This document shows, one piece after another, positions 8,584-16,053 of a DNA stretch of 28,567 bases (positions within the stretch are counted from its first letter, which is position 1; each line of letters starts with the position of its first letter). Both the position numbers and the translations under genes were made by a program. Below the pieces are notes generated by a model, which ran no database searches, had not been told where the DNA came from, and saw nothing but the letters and a program-made list of their open reading frames with translations. Location of the stretch: NCBI GenBank assembly GCA_021851985.1, contig JAJZOS010000001.1, positions 1 to 28,567 of the forward strand. The letters are read 5' to 3'. Origin of the DNA: Microcaldota archaeon. Lineage in GTDB: Archaea; Micrarchaeota; Micrarchaeia; Micrarchaeales; CABMGC01.

Positions 8584-9486
8584 ATGGTGTATTATTTGTC
8601 AGATAATAAACAGCTCATATTTGTCATAGGGGACTATGGCAAGGGAGACCTAGCTTTTGCAGAAGTAACGCAGATGATATTGGGCTTTTCGAAGGATCCG
8701 CATATAATTACCATCCCAGTACAGCAATTCAATACTGACGAGGCGGGATTCTGTGCGCTGCAAATTGCTATAAATCATGAGAAGCAGGTTGCGGGAAATA
8801 GTGACAATGCGCCTAAGATTTATATATTTATGAATGTTGCACCAAGAAAGGACAGCTCTGATGCAAGAAACGATAATGCAGGAGAACCGCTCATGTATGC
8901 AAAACTTAAAAGCGGCCTGGAGATAATAGGCGTATTTTCAGGTTTTTCATTTTCTTATATTAAGCCGATGATTGAAAAATTTGGTGTGATTAACACAAAA
9001 ACATCGGGATCGCAATTCAGATCAAGGGATTATTTCCCTGAAGAGTTAGGAAGGATAATGAATGGCGACTACAGCAATGTTACCGGAGAATATGCCATCT
9101 CCAATATACCAGATCCCGGAACTTACAAAATTTTATATGTGGATGGATATGGAAACATTAAGCTCTCTGTAACAGAATCCGAGATGGAGAAGATGTTTGC
9201 GCTGCGCGGCACAAGGAATGGCAACAACAATGAAAGCTTAAAAATATCTGTATCGATCAGTGGAACAACTAAAAACGTGACATATTCTCAGAATGGAATG
9301 TTCAGTGTTCCTGAATCTGGCAGCATAATTTGCATGTCACCCGGATCGTCAGGAGTAGAGGGTAACAGATTCATTGAAATTAGTATACGCTGTGGGAATG
9401 CAGCAAAGGAATTTGGCTTTCCCAAGGCAGGCGAGGAAGTTTCAGTCAAGAAGAGCACTGTAGATTATATTAAGCGCATACGCTGA
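8584..9486 (+). CDS. Divergent DUF62 (SAM hydroxide adenosyltransferase) homologue
   Basis: The layout resembles the DUF62 family, whose members split SAM with water to adenosine and methionine. LIFVIGDYGKGDLAFAEV matches the N-terminal TDFG...DPYV motif. SQFRSRDYFPEELGRIMNG matches STFHGRDIFAP. ILYVDGYGNIKLSV matches the VDxFGNxxTN segment of the C-terminal domain, and ISIRCGNAAKEFGFP matches the closing GNAA motif. Several active-site positions are altered: the His of FHGRD reads Arg, and the DPGVG and GPDNG motifs are not recognisable. It may therefore bind SAM or adenosine without normal hydrolysis. It follows SAM synthetase after 8 bases, so it is surely co-transcribed. The ATG at 8584 follows an in-frame TTG at 8581. 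Confidence 0.65.
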   Translation: MVYYLSDNKQLIFVIGDYGKGDLAFAEVTQMILGFSKDPHIITIPVQQFNTDEAGFCALQIAINHEKQVAGNSDNAPKIYIFMNVAPRKDSSDARNDNAGEPLMYAKLKSGLEIIGVFSGFSFSYIKPMIEKFGVINTKTSGSQFRSRDYFPEELGRIMNGDYSNVTGEYAISNIPDPGTYKILYVDGYGNIKLSVTESEMEKMFALRGTRNGNNNESLKISVSISGTTKNVTYSQNGMFSVPESGSIICMSPGSSGVEGNRFIEISIRCGNAAKEFGFPKAGEEVSVKKSTVDYIKRIR

Positions 9487-9503
9487 TTGCAGCCAAACTA
9501 CTG

Positions 9504-9770
9504 TTACCGCCTACTTAAGATCATTTCACGCAGATGAATTATGCGCCTCCTTAATGCAATAATCAATATGCCAGCAGCAATTGCAATGGCGCCTATGTAT
9601 ATAAGCGATGTGCTGCCATCACAAGCGCAAATTTGGCCCGAATTTACAGGAATCGCAGGACAATTGCATATGGAGGTATAGGATTGTATGATACTTACTG
9701 AGACTGAAAGGATTCCGGCAAACATCCAGCCGGCTCCTGCAAAAATTATTCCCTTCTCAACCTTCTCCAT
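9504..9770 (-). CDS. Small two-helix membrane protein with paired CxC motifs
   Basis: I do not recognise a family. The 88-residue protein has a lysine-bearing N-terminus, a helix (IIFAGAGWMFAGILSVSVSII), a loop of about 30 residues, a second helix (LIYIGAIAIAAGILIIAL) and a strongly basic tail (RRRIIHLREMILSRR). By the positive-inside rule both ends are cytoplasmic and the loop outside. The loop carries two CxC motifs, CNC and CAC, ten residues apart, which could bind a metal or form disulfides. The gene lies 33 bases after S10 on the same strand and may be the last gene of the EF-1alpha operon. A GTG at 9776, two codons earlier, is an alternative start. Confidence 0.65.
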   Translation of the reverse strand: MEKVEKGIIFAGAGWMFAGILSVSVSIIQSYTSICNCPAIPVNSGQICACDGSTSLIYIGAIAIAAGILIIALRRRIIHLREMILSRR

Positions 9771-9803
9771 ATTCACACGCCTGAAGAATTCAATAATGCG
9801 TGA

Positions 9804-10112
9804 TTACCCGGAGATTGACATTTCTATCTTCATTGTATCGGGCACAGGTATCCTCATTACTTGCCTGAGCGCCTGGTCGCTTCCGTCTATTTCGACAAGC
9901 CACTTATGTATCCTCATTTCCCAATGTTCATAGGTATGGGATCCGTCTCCGCAAGGAGTCTTCCTTGTAGTTATCTTAAGACGCCTTGTAGGAAATGGTA
10001 TGGGTCCGCGGGACTTTATATTCAGGGTCTTTGCAATTTCTATTATCTGCTTGGATATGCTCGTTGCATCATTCACATTTCTGCTTATTATCTTTATCTT
10101 GGCTACAGGCAA
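9804..10112 (-). CDS. rps10: Small-subunit ribosomal protein uS10
   Basis: The protein is a component of the 30S head. It is a 102-residue S10 with the family core GPIPFPTRRLKITTRKTPCG and the ending DGSHTYEHWEMRIHKW, both typical of archaeal uS10. It lies 13 bases downstream of EF-1alpha, the conserved archaeal arrangement. No in-frame ATG exists ahead of the conserved N-terminus. The start is a TTG at 10112, preceded by GTGAT, which can pair with the 3' end of archaeal 16S rRNA (complement of AUCAC) and supports this choice. Confidence 0.95.
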   Translation of the reverse strand: MPVAKIKIISRNVNDATSISKQIIEIAKTLNIKSRGPIPFPTRRLKITTRKTPCGDGSHTYEHWEMRIHKWLVEIDGSDQALRQVMRIPVPDTMKIEMSISG

Positions 10113-10125
10113 AGAATCACGCGTA

Positions 10126-11394
10126 TCATTGTTTCTTTACGACGTCCAGTACTACTCCTGCCGCAACTGTTTGACCCATGTCTCTTATTGCAAATCTGCC
10201 AAGCTGTGGAAAATCACTGTACTTCTCTATTACTACGGCCTTTGTAGGCTTTACCTTTACGATTGCTACATCCCCATTCTTTATGAATTCGGGATTTTTC
10301 TGCATTGTTTGGCCGGTCTTAGGATCCTTCTTTTCTACTAATTCAGATATGGTAGCCGCAAGCTGTGCAGTATGTATGTGGAATACTGGCGTATATCCGG
10401 CAGCTATTGCTGTCGGATGGTTGATAACCACGATCTGAGCAGTGAATTCCGACACTACTGTCGGTGGATTTGACACTGGACCTACAACGTCGCCTTTCTT
10501 TACATCTTTTTTGTCCACTCCTTTTATGTTGAACCCGACATTGTCACCAGGCTCTGCCTTCTGAAGCTGCTGGTGGTGCATCTCTATGGATTTTACTTCG
10601 GCTTTTGCTCCTGAAGGCATTATTATTATTTGATCGCCAGGTTTCATCACTCCGGTTTCAACTCTCCCTACAGGAACAGTTCCGAATCCTGCAATGCTGT
10701 ATGCGTCCTGTACAGGCAGCCTGAGAGGCTTGTCTGTAGGTTTTTTCGGAAGCTGGAGGGTGTCGAGGGATTCGAGCAGTGTAGGACCGCTATACCATGA
10801 AAGCTTATCCGACTTAGTTGCAGTATTTACGCCCTCTAACGCGGAATACGGAACAAAAAGTACTTTTGAAACATCATATCCAACGGTCTTGAGAAGTTCA
10901 GATACCTTGTTTTTGGCGTCATCGAACTTCGCCCTGTCGTAGCCTGCGGCATCTATCTTGTTTATGCCAACTATAAGCTGGGTTATGCCAAGAACTCTTG
11001 CAAGATATGCATGCTCCCTTGTCTGAGACTGCACTCCATCAGGGCATGATACTACAAGAACCGCTGCATCAGCCTGGCTTGCACCTGTGATCATGTTCTT
11101 TACGAAATCCCTGTGTCCAGGAGCATCTATTATGGTAAAATAATATTTAGGGGTCTGGAAGTCGCGGTGCATTATGTCTATAGTGATTCCTCTTTCCCTC
11201 TCTTCCTTGAGCTGATCCATTACGAATGCAAATTCGAACGTAGGTCTGTTGTACTTTGCTACCTCGTCCTTAAGCTTCTTCATGTCCTGTTCAGATACTG
11301 CCTTTGTATCAAAGAGCAGCCTTCCTACCGTAGTAGACTTACCGTGGTCTATGTGTCCTATGAAGATCAAATTCATGTGTGGTTTTTCTGACAT
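10126..11394 (-). CDS. tuf: Translation elongation factor 1-alpha (EF-Tu orthologue)
   Basis: This GTPase brings aminoacyl-tRNA to the ribosome. Its G motifs are GHIDHGKST at residues 13-21, the switch segment GITIDI, DAPGH near 90, and NKID near 146 where most homologues have NKMD. Domain 2 shows [12 protein letters not shown], and domain 3 ends with [17 protein letters not shown]. The length of 422 aa is normal for archaea. The ATG at 11394 has GGTGA five bases upstream as ribosome-binding site. A leader of about 90 bases is implied by the best TATA box (11504-11513), longer than at most genes in this window. S10 follows 13 bases downstream. Confidence 0.97.
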   Translation of the reverse strand: MSEKPHMNLIFIGHIDHGKSTTVGRLLFDTKAVSEQDMKKLKDEVAKYNRPTFEFAFVMDQLKEERERGITIDIMHRDFQTPKYYFTIIDAPGHRDFVKNMITGASQADAAVLVVSCPDGVQSQTREHAYLARVLGITQLIVGINKIDAAGYDRAKFDDAKNKVSELLKTVGYDVSKVLFVPYSALEGVNTATKSDKLSWYSGPTLLESLDTLQLPKKPTDKPLRLPVQDAYSIAGFGTVPVGRVETGVMKPGDQIIIMPSGAKAEVKSIEMHHQQLQKAEPGDNVGFNIKGVDKKDVKKGDVVGPVSNPPTVVSEFTAQIVVINHPTAIAAGYTPVFHIHTAQLAATISELVEKKDPKTGQTMQKNPEFIKNGDVAIVKVKPTKAVVIEKYSDFPQLGRFAIRDMGQTVAAGVVLDVVKKQ

Positions 11395-11513
11395 TTAATT
11401 CACCAAATATAATATCTTTACAATCTCGGCTCGGCCAACGTAGGCAAAGCACTCCAGCAAATAGCATTTGCCGATGATAAACGCTATAACTATTGTGGGA
11501 AAGTTATTTAAAT
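11395..11513 (-). promoter_or_regulatory. EF-1alpha promoter and possible structured leader
   Basis: The minus strand has a strong TATA element, gatttaaataac, around 11504-11513, placing the transcription start near 11485. The leader contains a perfect 6-3-6 inverted repeat, gcaaat-agc-atttgc, at 11457-11471. Part of its right arm could instead pair with ggcaaa at 11443-11448, so two exclusive hairpins are possible. The ribosome-binding site GGTGA lies just before the ATG. Regulation of EF-1alpha through this leader is a speculation. Confidence 0.4.
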
Positions 11514-11586
11514 CTTTGGGAATGAAGACCCATCCATATTAGCAAAGTAAACTGCCCTTTGCATGATGACTTCCTGAATCCCGTAA

Positions 11587-11617
11587 CTCCTAAAAAGGAG
11601 CGATAGGATTTAAAATC
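11587..11617 (+). promoter_or_regulatory. Promoter with upstream hairpin for the 119-residue gene
   Basis: A TATA box, atttaaaatc at 11608-11617, lies about 25 bases before the ATG at 11637, so the message is probably leaderless. Just upstream, ctcct-aaaa-aggag at 11587-11600 is a perfect 5-4-5 inverted repeat in the zone of the BRE or an operator. Its use is unknown. Confidence 0.5.
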
Positions 11618-11636
11618 TTGGTACAAAAACAGTATT

Positions 11637-11996
11637 ATGCCATTCAAGAAGAGAACAGAAATGAGGCAGTTTTATTACACAGTTGAAAGGTTCGGAGTGT
11701 TTAGCGTATTGGGAGAGATGAAAGAAGGGGATATTAAGTCCGAAAATGCTGAAAAAGCGCTTGACTTTATAGTAAATGGCATCAGGCGGAATAAGAAAGC
11801 TGTTGTAAAGGTGGAGATTTATAGTGATGATCGTTTCAAGAAACTGGTTGCGCAATGGAAGTCACCTAAATGGGTCATTGCGGAATCGATCATCAAGGGG
11901 GACGACCTCAGCAGTATATCATACATAAAAAGAGCAAAATATGGGAGCCTGATTATTGCGCGTGAACTGAAGGATATGTTAAGGAACAAGGATTAG
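11637..11996 (+). CDS. Hypothetical protein, 119 residues
   Basis: I do not recognise this protein. It is soluble and mixed in charge, with no signal peptide, membrane helix, cysteine pair or nucleotide-binding motif. It begins basic (MPFKKRTEMRQFYYTVERFG), has a strand-like middle (KAVVKVEIYSDD) and ends in a charged helix (ELKDMLRNKD). The spread of aromatic residues and alternation of strands and helices look like a small globular domain. The ATG at 11637 fits a leaderless start from a TATA box 25 bases upstream, which also supports it being a real gene. It stands alone between EF-1alpha (divergent) and a small membrane protein (convergent). Confidence 0.7.
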   Translation: MPFKKRTEMRQFYYTVERFGVFSVLGEMKEGDIKSENAEKALDFIVNGIRRNKKAVVKVEIYSDDRFKKLVAQWKSPKWVIAESIIKGDDLSSISYIKRAKYGSLIIARELKDMLRNKD

Positions 11997-12046
11997 ACAT
12001 CAGCCGAACCTGAAGGAGCATTTGCAAATGCAGATTCATATCTTCA

Positions 12047-12322
12047 TCAATGGGTCTTCTTAAATACGAAAAGCCTGAATCTCTTATCTATTTCCCCGCT
12101 ATATTTTAAGACAAGTGTTATTGAAAACAAAACGGCTATTACCGCGACAAGAGCGAAATCGAGATAGTCGCTTAACATCAATAACGGCTCTGAGAATGAA
12201 ACATTCTTTATTACCAAATAGGTTGATCCTGCAATGAGCATGTCGGCTCCTACGGATATGTACGCTATCTTTTCCAATGTCTTTTTTAACCTATACAATT
12301 TCCTAACAGTACCGTAATACAT
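12047..12322 (-). CDS. Small two-helix membrane protein
   Basis: I do not recognise a family. The 91-residue protein has a basic N-terminus (MYYGTVRKLYRLKKTLEK), a hydrophobic segment (IAYISVGADMLIAGSTYLVI), a short loop containing LLMLSDYLD, a second hydrophobic segment (FALVAVIAVLFSITLVL) and a basic tail (KRFRLFVFKKTH). Both ends are therefore predicted to face the cytoplasm. The ATG follows GAGGCGATC, which resembles the archaeal ribosome-binding site GAGGTGATC, and a TATA box lies further upstream. It has its own promoter, so it is not simply a tail of the operon ending at 12441. Confidence 0.65.
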   Translation of the reverse strand: MYYGTVRKLYRLKKTLEKIAYISVGADMLIAGSTYLVIKNVSFSEPLLMLSDYLDFALVAVIAVLFSITLVLKYSGEIDKRFRLFVFKKTH

Positions 12323-12354
12323 TCCGATCGCCTCTTATAACTTAAATGAAAACG

Positions 12355-12365
12355 TTTTTAAATAT
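12355..12365 (-). promoter_or_regulatory. TATA box for the small membrane protein gene
   Basis: On the minus strand the run atatttaaaaa ends about 33 bases before the ATG at 12322, predicting a transcription start near 12334. The resulting short leader would contain the GAGGCGATC ribosome-binding site. Confidence 0.5.
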
Positions 12366-12430
12366 TATACAATATTTTGGCGCATCGGAAGTTTTTATTC
12401 GGTTCTCTGGATATGTCATTTTATTTTCAG

Positions 12431-12436
12431 AAAAAA
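12431..12436 (-). terminator. Oligo-T terminator after the ribosomal/beta-CASP operon
   Basis: Five bases after the stop of the beta-CASP gene the minus strand has a run of six T within atcttttttctg. Archaeal polymerase ends transcription at such T runs, without needing a hairpin. It is placed to close the five-gene operon. Confidence 0.4.
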
Positions 12437-12440
12437 GATA

Positions 12441-13751
12441 TTACAATGTATAAGTATCTGCAAGATTAGGATGATGCGCGTTGAACTTGTCCTTTATTGC
12501 AGCCTGCAGCTCCTTCGATTTCGTGGGCTCGCCGTGGACAATGAAAACATTTTTTAGGCCGATTACCTTTCCCATAAATGACAGGATCTGCTGCCTGTCT
12601 GCATGAGCAGATAGATGGTACTTCTCTATGCTCATGTTTACATCTACTTTCTTGGTTCCGATCACTATTTTTTTTGCGCCATCAGAAATAGCCCTGCCCA
12701 ATGTGCCCTCGGCCTGATAACCAACCATTATGAGCTTGTTTTCACTGCGTGAGGCCATGCGTTCCAGATAACTGAGCACCGGACCTCCGGTAAGCATGCC
12801 GCTCGTTGTAACTATCACTGACGGTTCATCCCCGGACATCACCTTGTTTCTCTGCTGGCGCGTAGTGACGTTGAAGAAGTTTTCGCTCTTGAACGGATCA
12901 TCGTCATTCATGAGTATCCTTTTCTGGAGCTCGTCTCTGCAATATATGACATTATGCCGATGGATGCGCATTGCCTTGCCTATCATTCCGTCCATGTATA
13001 TCTTGATCTTTGGCATCAAGCCGGATTTTATGTAATCATCAAGCACCAGCATTACTTCCTGCGCCCTGCCCACCCCAAAACTTGGTATTATCACATTGCC
13101 GCCGCGATTGATTGTTTCCTTTATGCTCAGAACCATTGCGTCGGTGACTTTCTTCTCTGATTGGAACACGTCATTGTTTCCAGCGTACGTGGATTCCGTT
13201 ATAAGAGTATCGGCAGCAATGTTATCCGTCTGTGCAGGATCAAGGAGTTTCGTGGTGCGCATATTGAAATCTCCAGTGTAGAGCAGGCTGTTCTTGCCAT
13301 CGCTTAAGCGTATCATTGCGCTTCCAAGAATATGGCCGGCGGGAAACAACTTGACGGTAAGATCCTTTATTCTGAATTCTTCCCCGTACTCAACTAGCTT
13401 GTGGTGTTTCTGCATCTTTGACAGCCCGTCCTTGGAGACGCCTTTGGGATTGGAAATCCTTATGTAATCGCTAACAAGTACATTTGTCAATTCGAACGTG
13501 GGCTTTGTGGTGTATGTAAAGCCCCTGTATCCGTTGGAGTATATGTGTGGCAGGAAACCGCTGTGGTCGAGATGAGCATGGCTTATTACAATGCCATCGA
13601 GCTCAGCGACCTGTTGGTCAGTTATCAGAGGATACTCTACATCCTTTCCAAGCTTTATGCCAGCGTCGAGTATTATCTTTGCTTCTTTGCTTTCCACCAT
13701 TATGCAGCTGCGCCCAACCTCATTGGCAGCACCATAAAACGTAAGCTTCAA
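12441..13751 (-). CDS. Beta-CASP metallo-beta-lactamase ribonuclease (aCPSF2-like)
   Basis: This is a zinc-dependent RNA nuclease of the CPSF73/RNase J group. The metallo-beta-lactamase motif HAHLDH is at residues 58-63, followed by AGHILGSAM and LLYTGDFN. The beta-CASP motifs are LITESTYAG (motif A), YHLSAHADRQQ (motif B) and VFIVHGEP (motif C). No N-terminal KH domains are present: the catalytic fold begins at residue 1. This fits the shorter archaeal aCPSF2 group and not aCPSF1. Roles in RNA 3'-end processing or decay are known for relatives. The start is a TTG at 13751 overlapping the upstream stop as TTGA, giving MKLTFYGAANEVGRS, exactly where homologues begin. No in-frame ATG precedes it. 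Confidence 0.9.
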   Translation of the reverse strand: MKLTFYGAANEVGRSCIMVESKEAKIILDAGIKLGKDVEYPLITDQQVAELDGIVISHAHLDHSGFLPHIYSNGYRGFTYTTKPTFELTNVLVSDYIRISNPKGVSKDGLSKMQKHHKLVEYGEEFRIKDLTVKLFPAGHILGSAMIRLSDGKNSLLYTGDFNMRTTKLLDPAQTDNIAADTLITESTYAGNNDVFQSEKKVTDAMVLSIKETINRGGNVIIPSFGVGRAQEVMLVLDDYIKSGLMPKIKIYMDGMIGKAMRIHRHNVIYCRDELQKRILMNDDDPFKSENFFNVTTRQQRNKVMSGDEPSVIVTTSGMLTGGPVLSYLERMASRSENKLIMVGYQAEGTLGRAISDGAKKIVIGTKKVDVNMSIEKYHLSAHADRQQILSFMGKVIGLKNVFIVHGEPTKSKELQAAIKDKFNAHHPNLADTYTL

Positions 13752-14485
13752 TTCAGCACCGATTCATCGCCATAATTATTGCCGGATGTTTCCCTTGTGT
13801 CCTTCATTACCGCAATGTCGGCAAGGCTTATTTCCGTGTGTTGCGGCTGCTCCCTGTGCTTCTTTTCCTGCTTAGGCCTTTTCCTTGACTCCCCGGTAAG
13901 CGATCTTAGTTCCGAATACAGCAAATCAAGCTTCTTGTCAGATTCGTTTATCTTCACTTCGCAGTCCGATATCTTCTTTTCCAAGTCAGCTATATCCTTG
14001 TCTATGAATTCAAGCTTCTTCCTGAGCCTGAAGCTCTTTATTGCCTTCTCAAGCTCTATATCTATCTCATTCTTTTTCCTTATCAGATCCTTCTCCGCAT
14101 CAAGAGTGAACGCTTCAGTGGCAATCCTGAACTCTATCTGCTCCTTCTTCCTCCTAAGAAACCCTATATTCTTGGTATTTGATTTGCTGATTTCAGAAAG
14201 ATGTGAAAATGCGGCTTTATCGGCGATTTTATACGCAAGCTTATTCCTTGCGAATTTTATGTCCTTTATTATGTTTGACCTGCCGTTCTTCTCATCCTCT
14301 ATCTTCTTCTTTATCCCTGCTATTTCACTGCCTGCAGCAGTGATATCTGCTTTATTGGCATCATGCCCCTGGCTTGGCAGATGCTTATGCGCAGCATCAC
14401 CTTGGATCTCTGCATTTTTATTTTGGATTTGAGGGGACAGGGCATTTGCCTCACCATGCGTAGTTGAATCCTTATTATCGCTCAG
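13748..14485 (-). CDS. Archaeal coiled-coil protein (COG1340-like), probable CTG start
   Basis: I translated this frame by hand. It is open from 14494 to 13748, but has no ATG, GTG or TTG until 13984, deep inside the protein. The likely start is a CTG at 14485 whose last two bases belong to the TGA of the glycosyltransferase (CTGA), mirroring the TTGA junction at its own end. That gives 245 residues: a polar N-terminal 50, then a long Lys/Glu-rich heptad region. The segment KKEQIEFRIATEAFTLDAEK resembles the IExxxxTxxLxxxxE signature of archaeal COG1340 coiled-coil proteins, of unknown function. The junctions imply translation coupled to its two neighbours. A shorter 78-residue product from TTG 13984 is the alternative, but would discard the conserved segment. 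Confidence 0.75.
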   Translation of the reverse strand: MSDNKDSTTHGEANALSPQIQNKNAEIQGDAAHKHLPSQGHDANKADITAAGSEIAGIKKKIEDEKNGRSNIIKDIKFARNKLAYKIADKAAFSHLSEISKSNTKNIGFLRRKKEQIEFRIATEAFTLDAEKDLIRKKNEIDIELEKAIKSFRLRKKLEFIDKDIADLEKKISDCEVKINESDKKLDLLYSELRSLTGESRKRPKQEKKHREQPQHTEISLADIAVMKDTRETSGNNYGDESVLN

Positions 14486-15654
14486 TAAATCGCCTTACTT
14501 GACAAGACTCGTTTGTAAACATCAATTAACTTTTCAGCCACCTTTTCCTTGGAATATTCGGCAGCCACACTTATAGCATTCTGTTTATAACGTCCAGTAT
14601 TATTTAAAACCTTTTCTATTTTTCTTGCACAGTCGGTATAATCCCCGGGCCTGAATTTTTCGCCGTTAGACCCGTTGCTTATCAAGTTTTTTATGGCAAG
14701 ATAATCTGCACCTACAACTGGCTTTCCTGACGCCATGGCCTCAAGCAGGACGATGCCCTGAGTTTCAAATGTGGATGGCAAGCAAAATACATCTGCTGCA
14801 GCATAAACCTTAGGGAGCATCTTCTGATCCACAAAGCCCAAGAATCGCGTATTTCCAATTATACCCAACTTGGTTGCAAGGATTTTATAATGATGTTCAG
14901 CAGGACCTGTACCACCTATAACAAGCCTTATGCCACTGTCCTTTTTCATCAATATCCTTGCAGCACGCAACAACACCTCTATGTTCTTCTCCCTGCTGAG
15001 CCTTCCCTGATACAGGATAATCTTTTCAGAGCTGCCAAACCCTATCGCTTCCCTGAAGCCCATACCGCTTACCTTAGGATTGAATACCTTTGTATCTATG
15101 CAATTTGGTATTGTGCTGATGTTCTTTATTCCAAGCTTCATTAGCATATTGCATACGGATGGGCTGGGAACTATGACCGCGTCGCTGTTCTTATAGAAAA
15201 ACTCTATGTAGCGCTTCATTGATGACTTGGCTAATTTTCTGATATGCTTGTTCTTTGGATAGTAGGTATTTACTATGCGCTCGTTAGTTACCAATGTATG
15301 AAATGAGCTCACAAACGGCTTCCTGAGCATCCGTGCAGACAAAAAACCGGCAAATCCCATGACCATCGGAGTCTGTGCATGTATTATATCTATCCCAAGC
15401 TCATTTATCTTCAATACGGAATTGAATGGAAATAAAGCTATGTTGTACTGCGGATACGGCTTGAACTTTAGCCCTGAATAGAGAAAGGTATTTTTGTCTG
15501 CTGTTTTAGCGTGTTTCTGCACAGAGCTTGCAAAAATGTATACAGTATGCCCCCTACGGCTGAGTTCGTCCCTGAAAGTGAGTATGGAGGAAACAACACC
15601 ATCGACACCTGGAAGGTATGCGTCAGTATAAAAAGCGATTTTCATGCGCTCCAT
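14482..15654 (-). CDS. GT4-family glycosyltransferase
   Basis: This is a retaining, nucleotide-sugar-dependent glycosyltransferase with a GT-B fold. The N-terminal half opens KIAFYTDAYLPGVDGVVSSI, then VYIFASS and DIIHAQTPMVMGF, as in PimB and MgtA relatives that glycosylate lipids. The C-terminal donor domain has LYQGRLSREKNIEVLL and the family E-x7-E motif in FETQGIVLLEAMASGKPVVG. The length of 390 aa is normal. It has no membrane helix and probably acts at the inner face of the membrane. The acceptor is unknown. It sits 8 bases after L15, where most archaea have secY. The ATG at 15654 is chosen; a second ATG three codons later would also fit. Confidence 0.9.
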   Translation of the reverse strand: MERMKIAFYTDAYLPGVDGVVSSILTFRDELSRRGHTVYIFASSVQKHAKTADKNTFLYSGLKFKPYPQYNIALFPFNSVLKINELGIDIIHAQTPMVMGFAGFLSARMLRKPFVSSFHTLVTNERIVNTYYPKNKHIRKLAKSSMKRYIEFFYKNSDAVIVPSPSVCNMLMKLGIKNISTIPNCIDTKVFNPKVSGMGFREAIGFGSSEKIILYQGRLSREKNIEVLLRAARILMKKDSGIRLVIGGTGPAEHHYKILATKLGIIGNTRFLGFVDQKMLPKVYAAADVFCLPSTFETQGIVLLEAMASGKPVVGADYLAIKNLISNGSNGEKFRPGDYTDCARKIEKVLNNTGRYKQNAISVAAEYSKEKVAEKLIDVYKRVLSSKAIY

Positions 15655-15662
15655 GAATTACA

Positions 15663-16049
15663 CTACAGTTTCACTGCCTCTCCGCCAGCCTGCTTTATTT
15701 TTTCCACTGCTTTCTTTGAAAAGGCGGTTGCTTTTATCCTGATTGGTGAATTTAATGATCCGTTGCTAAGTATCTTGTATCCCGAAAATTCCACTTCCTG
15801 CTTCCCGCTTGCAATCCTTGATACAGAATCCAATCCAAGAACATCCAGCTTCTTGCTATTCCACGGCGAAAATCCTTTTTTTCTGATCCGTTCAGGCTCA
15901 TACTTTACAAGTCGCGTAAACTTGTGTTTTTTGCCTGCTCTGCCGACTCCACCTCTGCTGCCAGAGCCTCTTCTGTTTTTTATATTTCCGGCTCCCCAGC
16001 TCCTGGATCCCAGGAACTTTCTGCTCTTACTTCGGTTCCTAATTACCAT
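15663..16049 (-). CDS. rpl15: Large-subunit ribosomal protein uL15
   Basis: The protein is a component of the 50S subunit. The basic, glycine-rich N-terminus shows SRSWGAGNIKNRRGSGSRGG and GRAGKKHKFTRLVKYEPE, closely following archaeal uL15. The middle has KKLDVLGLDSVSRI and the end IRIKATAFSKKAVEKIKQAG, the usual C-terminal sugar-like strand and helix. At 128 residues it is somewhat short for archaeal uL15, consistent with a reduced genome. It begins 4 bases after the L30 stop. Confidence 0.95.
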   Translation of the reverse strand: MVIRNRSKSRKFLGSRSWGAGNIKNRRGSGSRGGVGRAGKKHKFTRLVKYEPERIRKKGFSPWNSKKLDVLGLDSVSRIASGKQEVEFSGYKILSNGSLNSPIRIKATAFSKKAVEKIKQAGGEAVKL

Positions 16050-16053
16050 ACAA

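Noticed and set aside
11561..11577. Possible C/D box guide RNA (atgatga followed by ctga)
   Set aside because: The two boxes are only 3 bases apart, leaving no guide; no second box pair is present.
13779..14432. Open frame of 217 codons on the plus strand
   Set aside because: It is the antisense of the Lys/Glu-rich coiled-coil gene; its Ser/Phe-rich composition is the complement of that protein and it has no promoter or domain.
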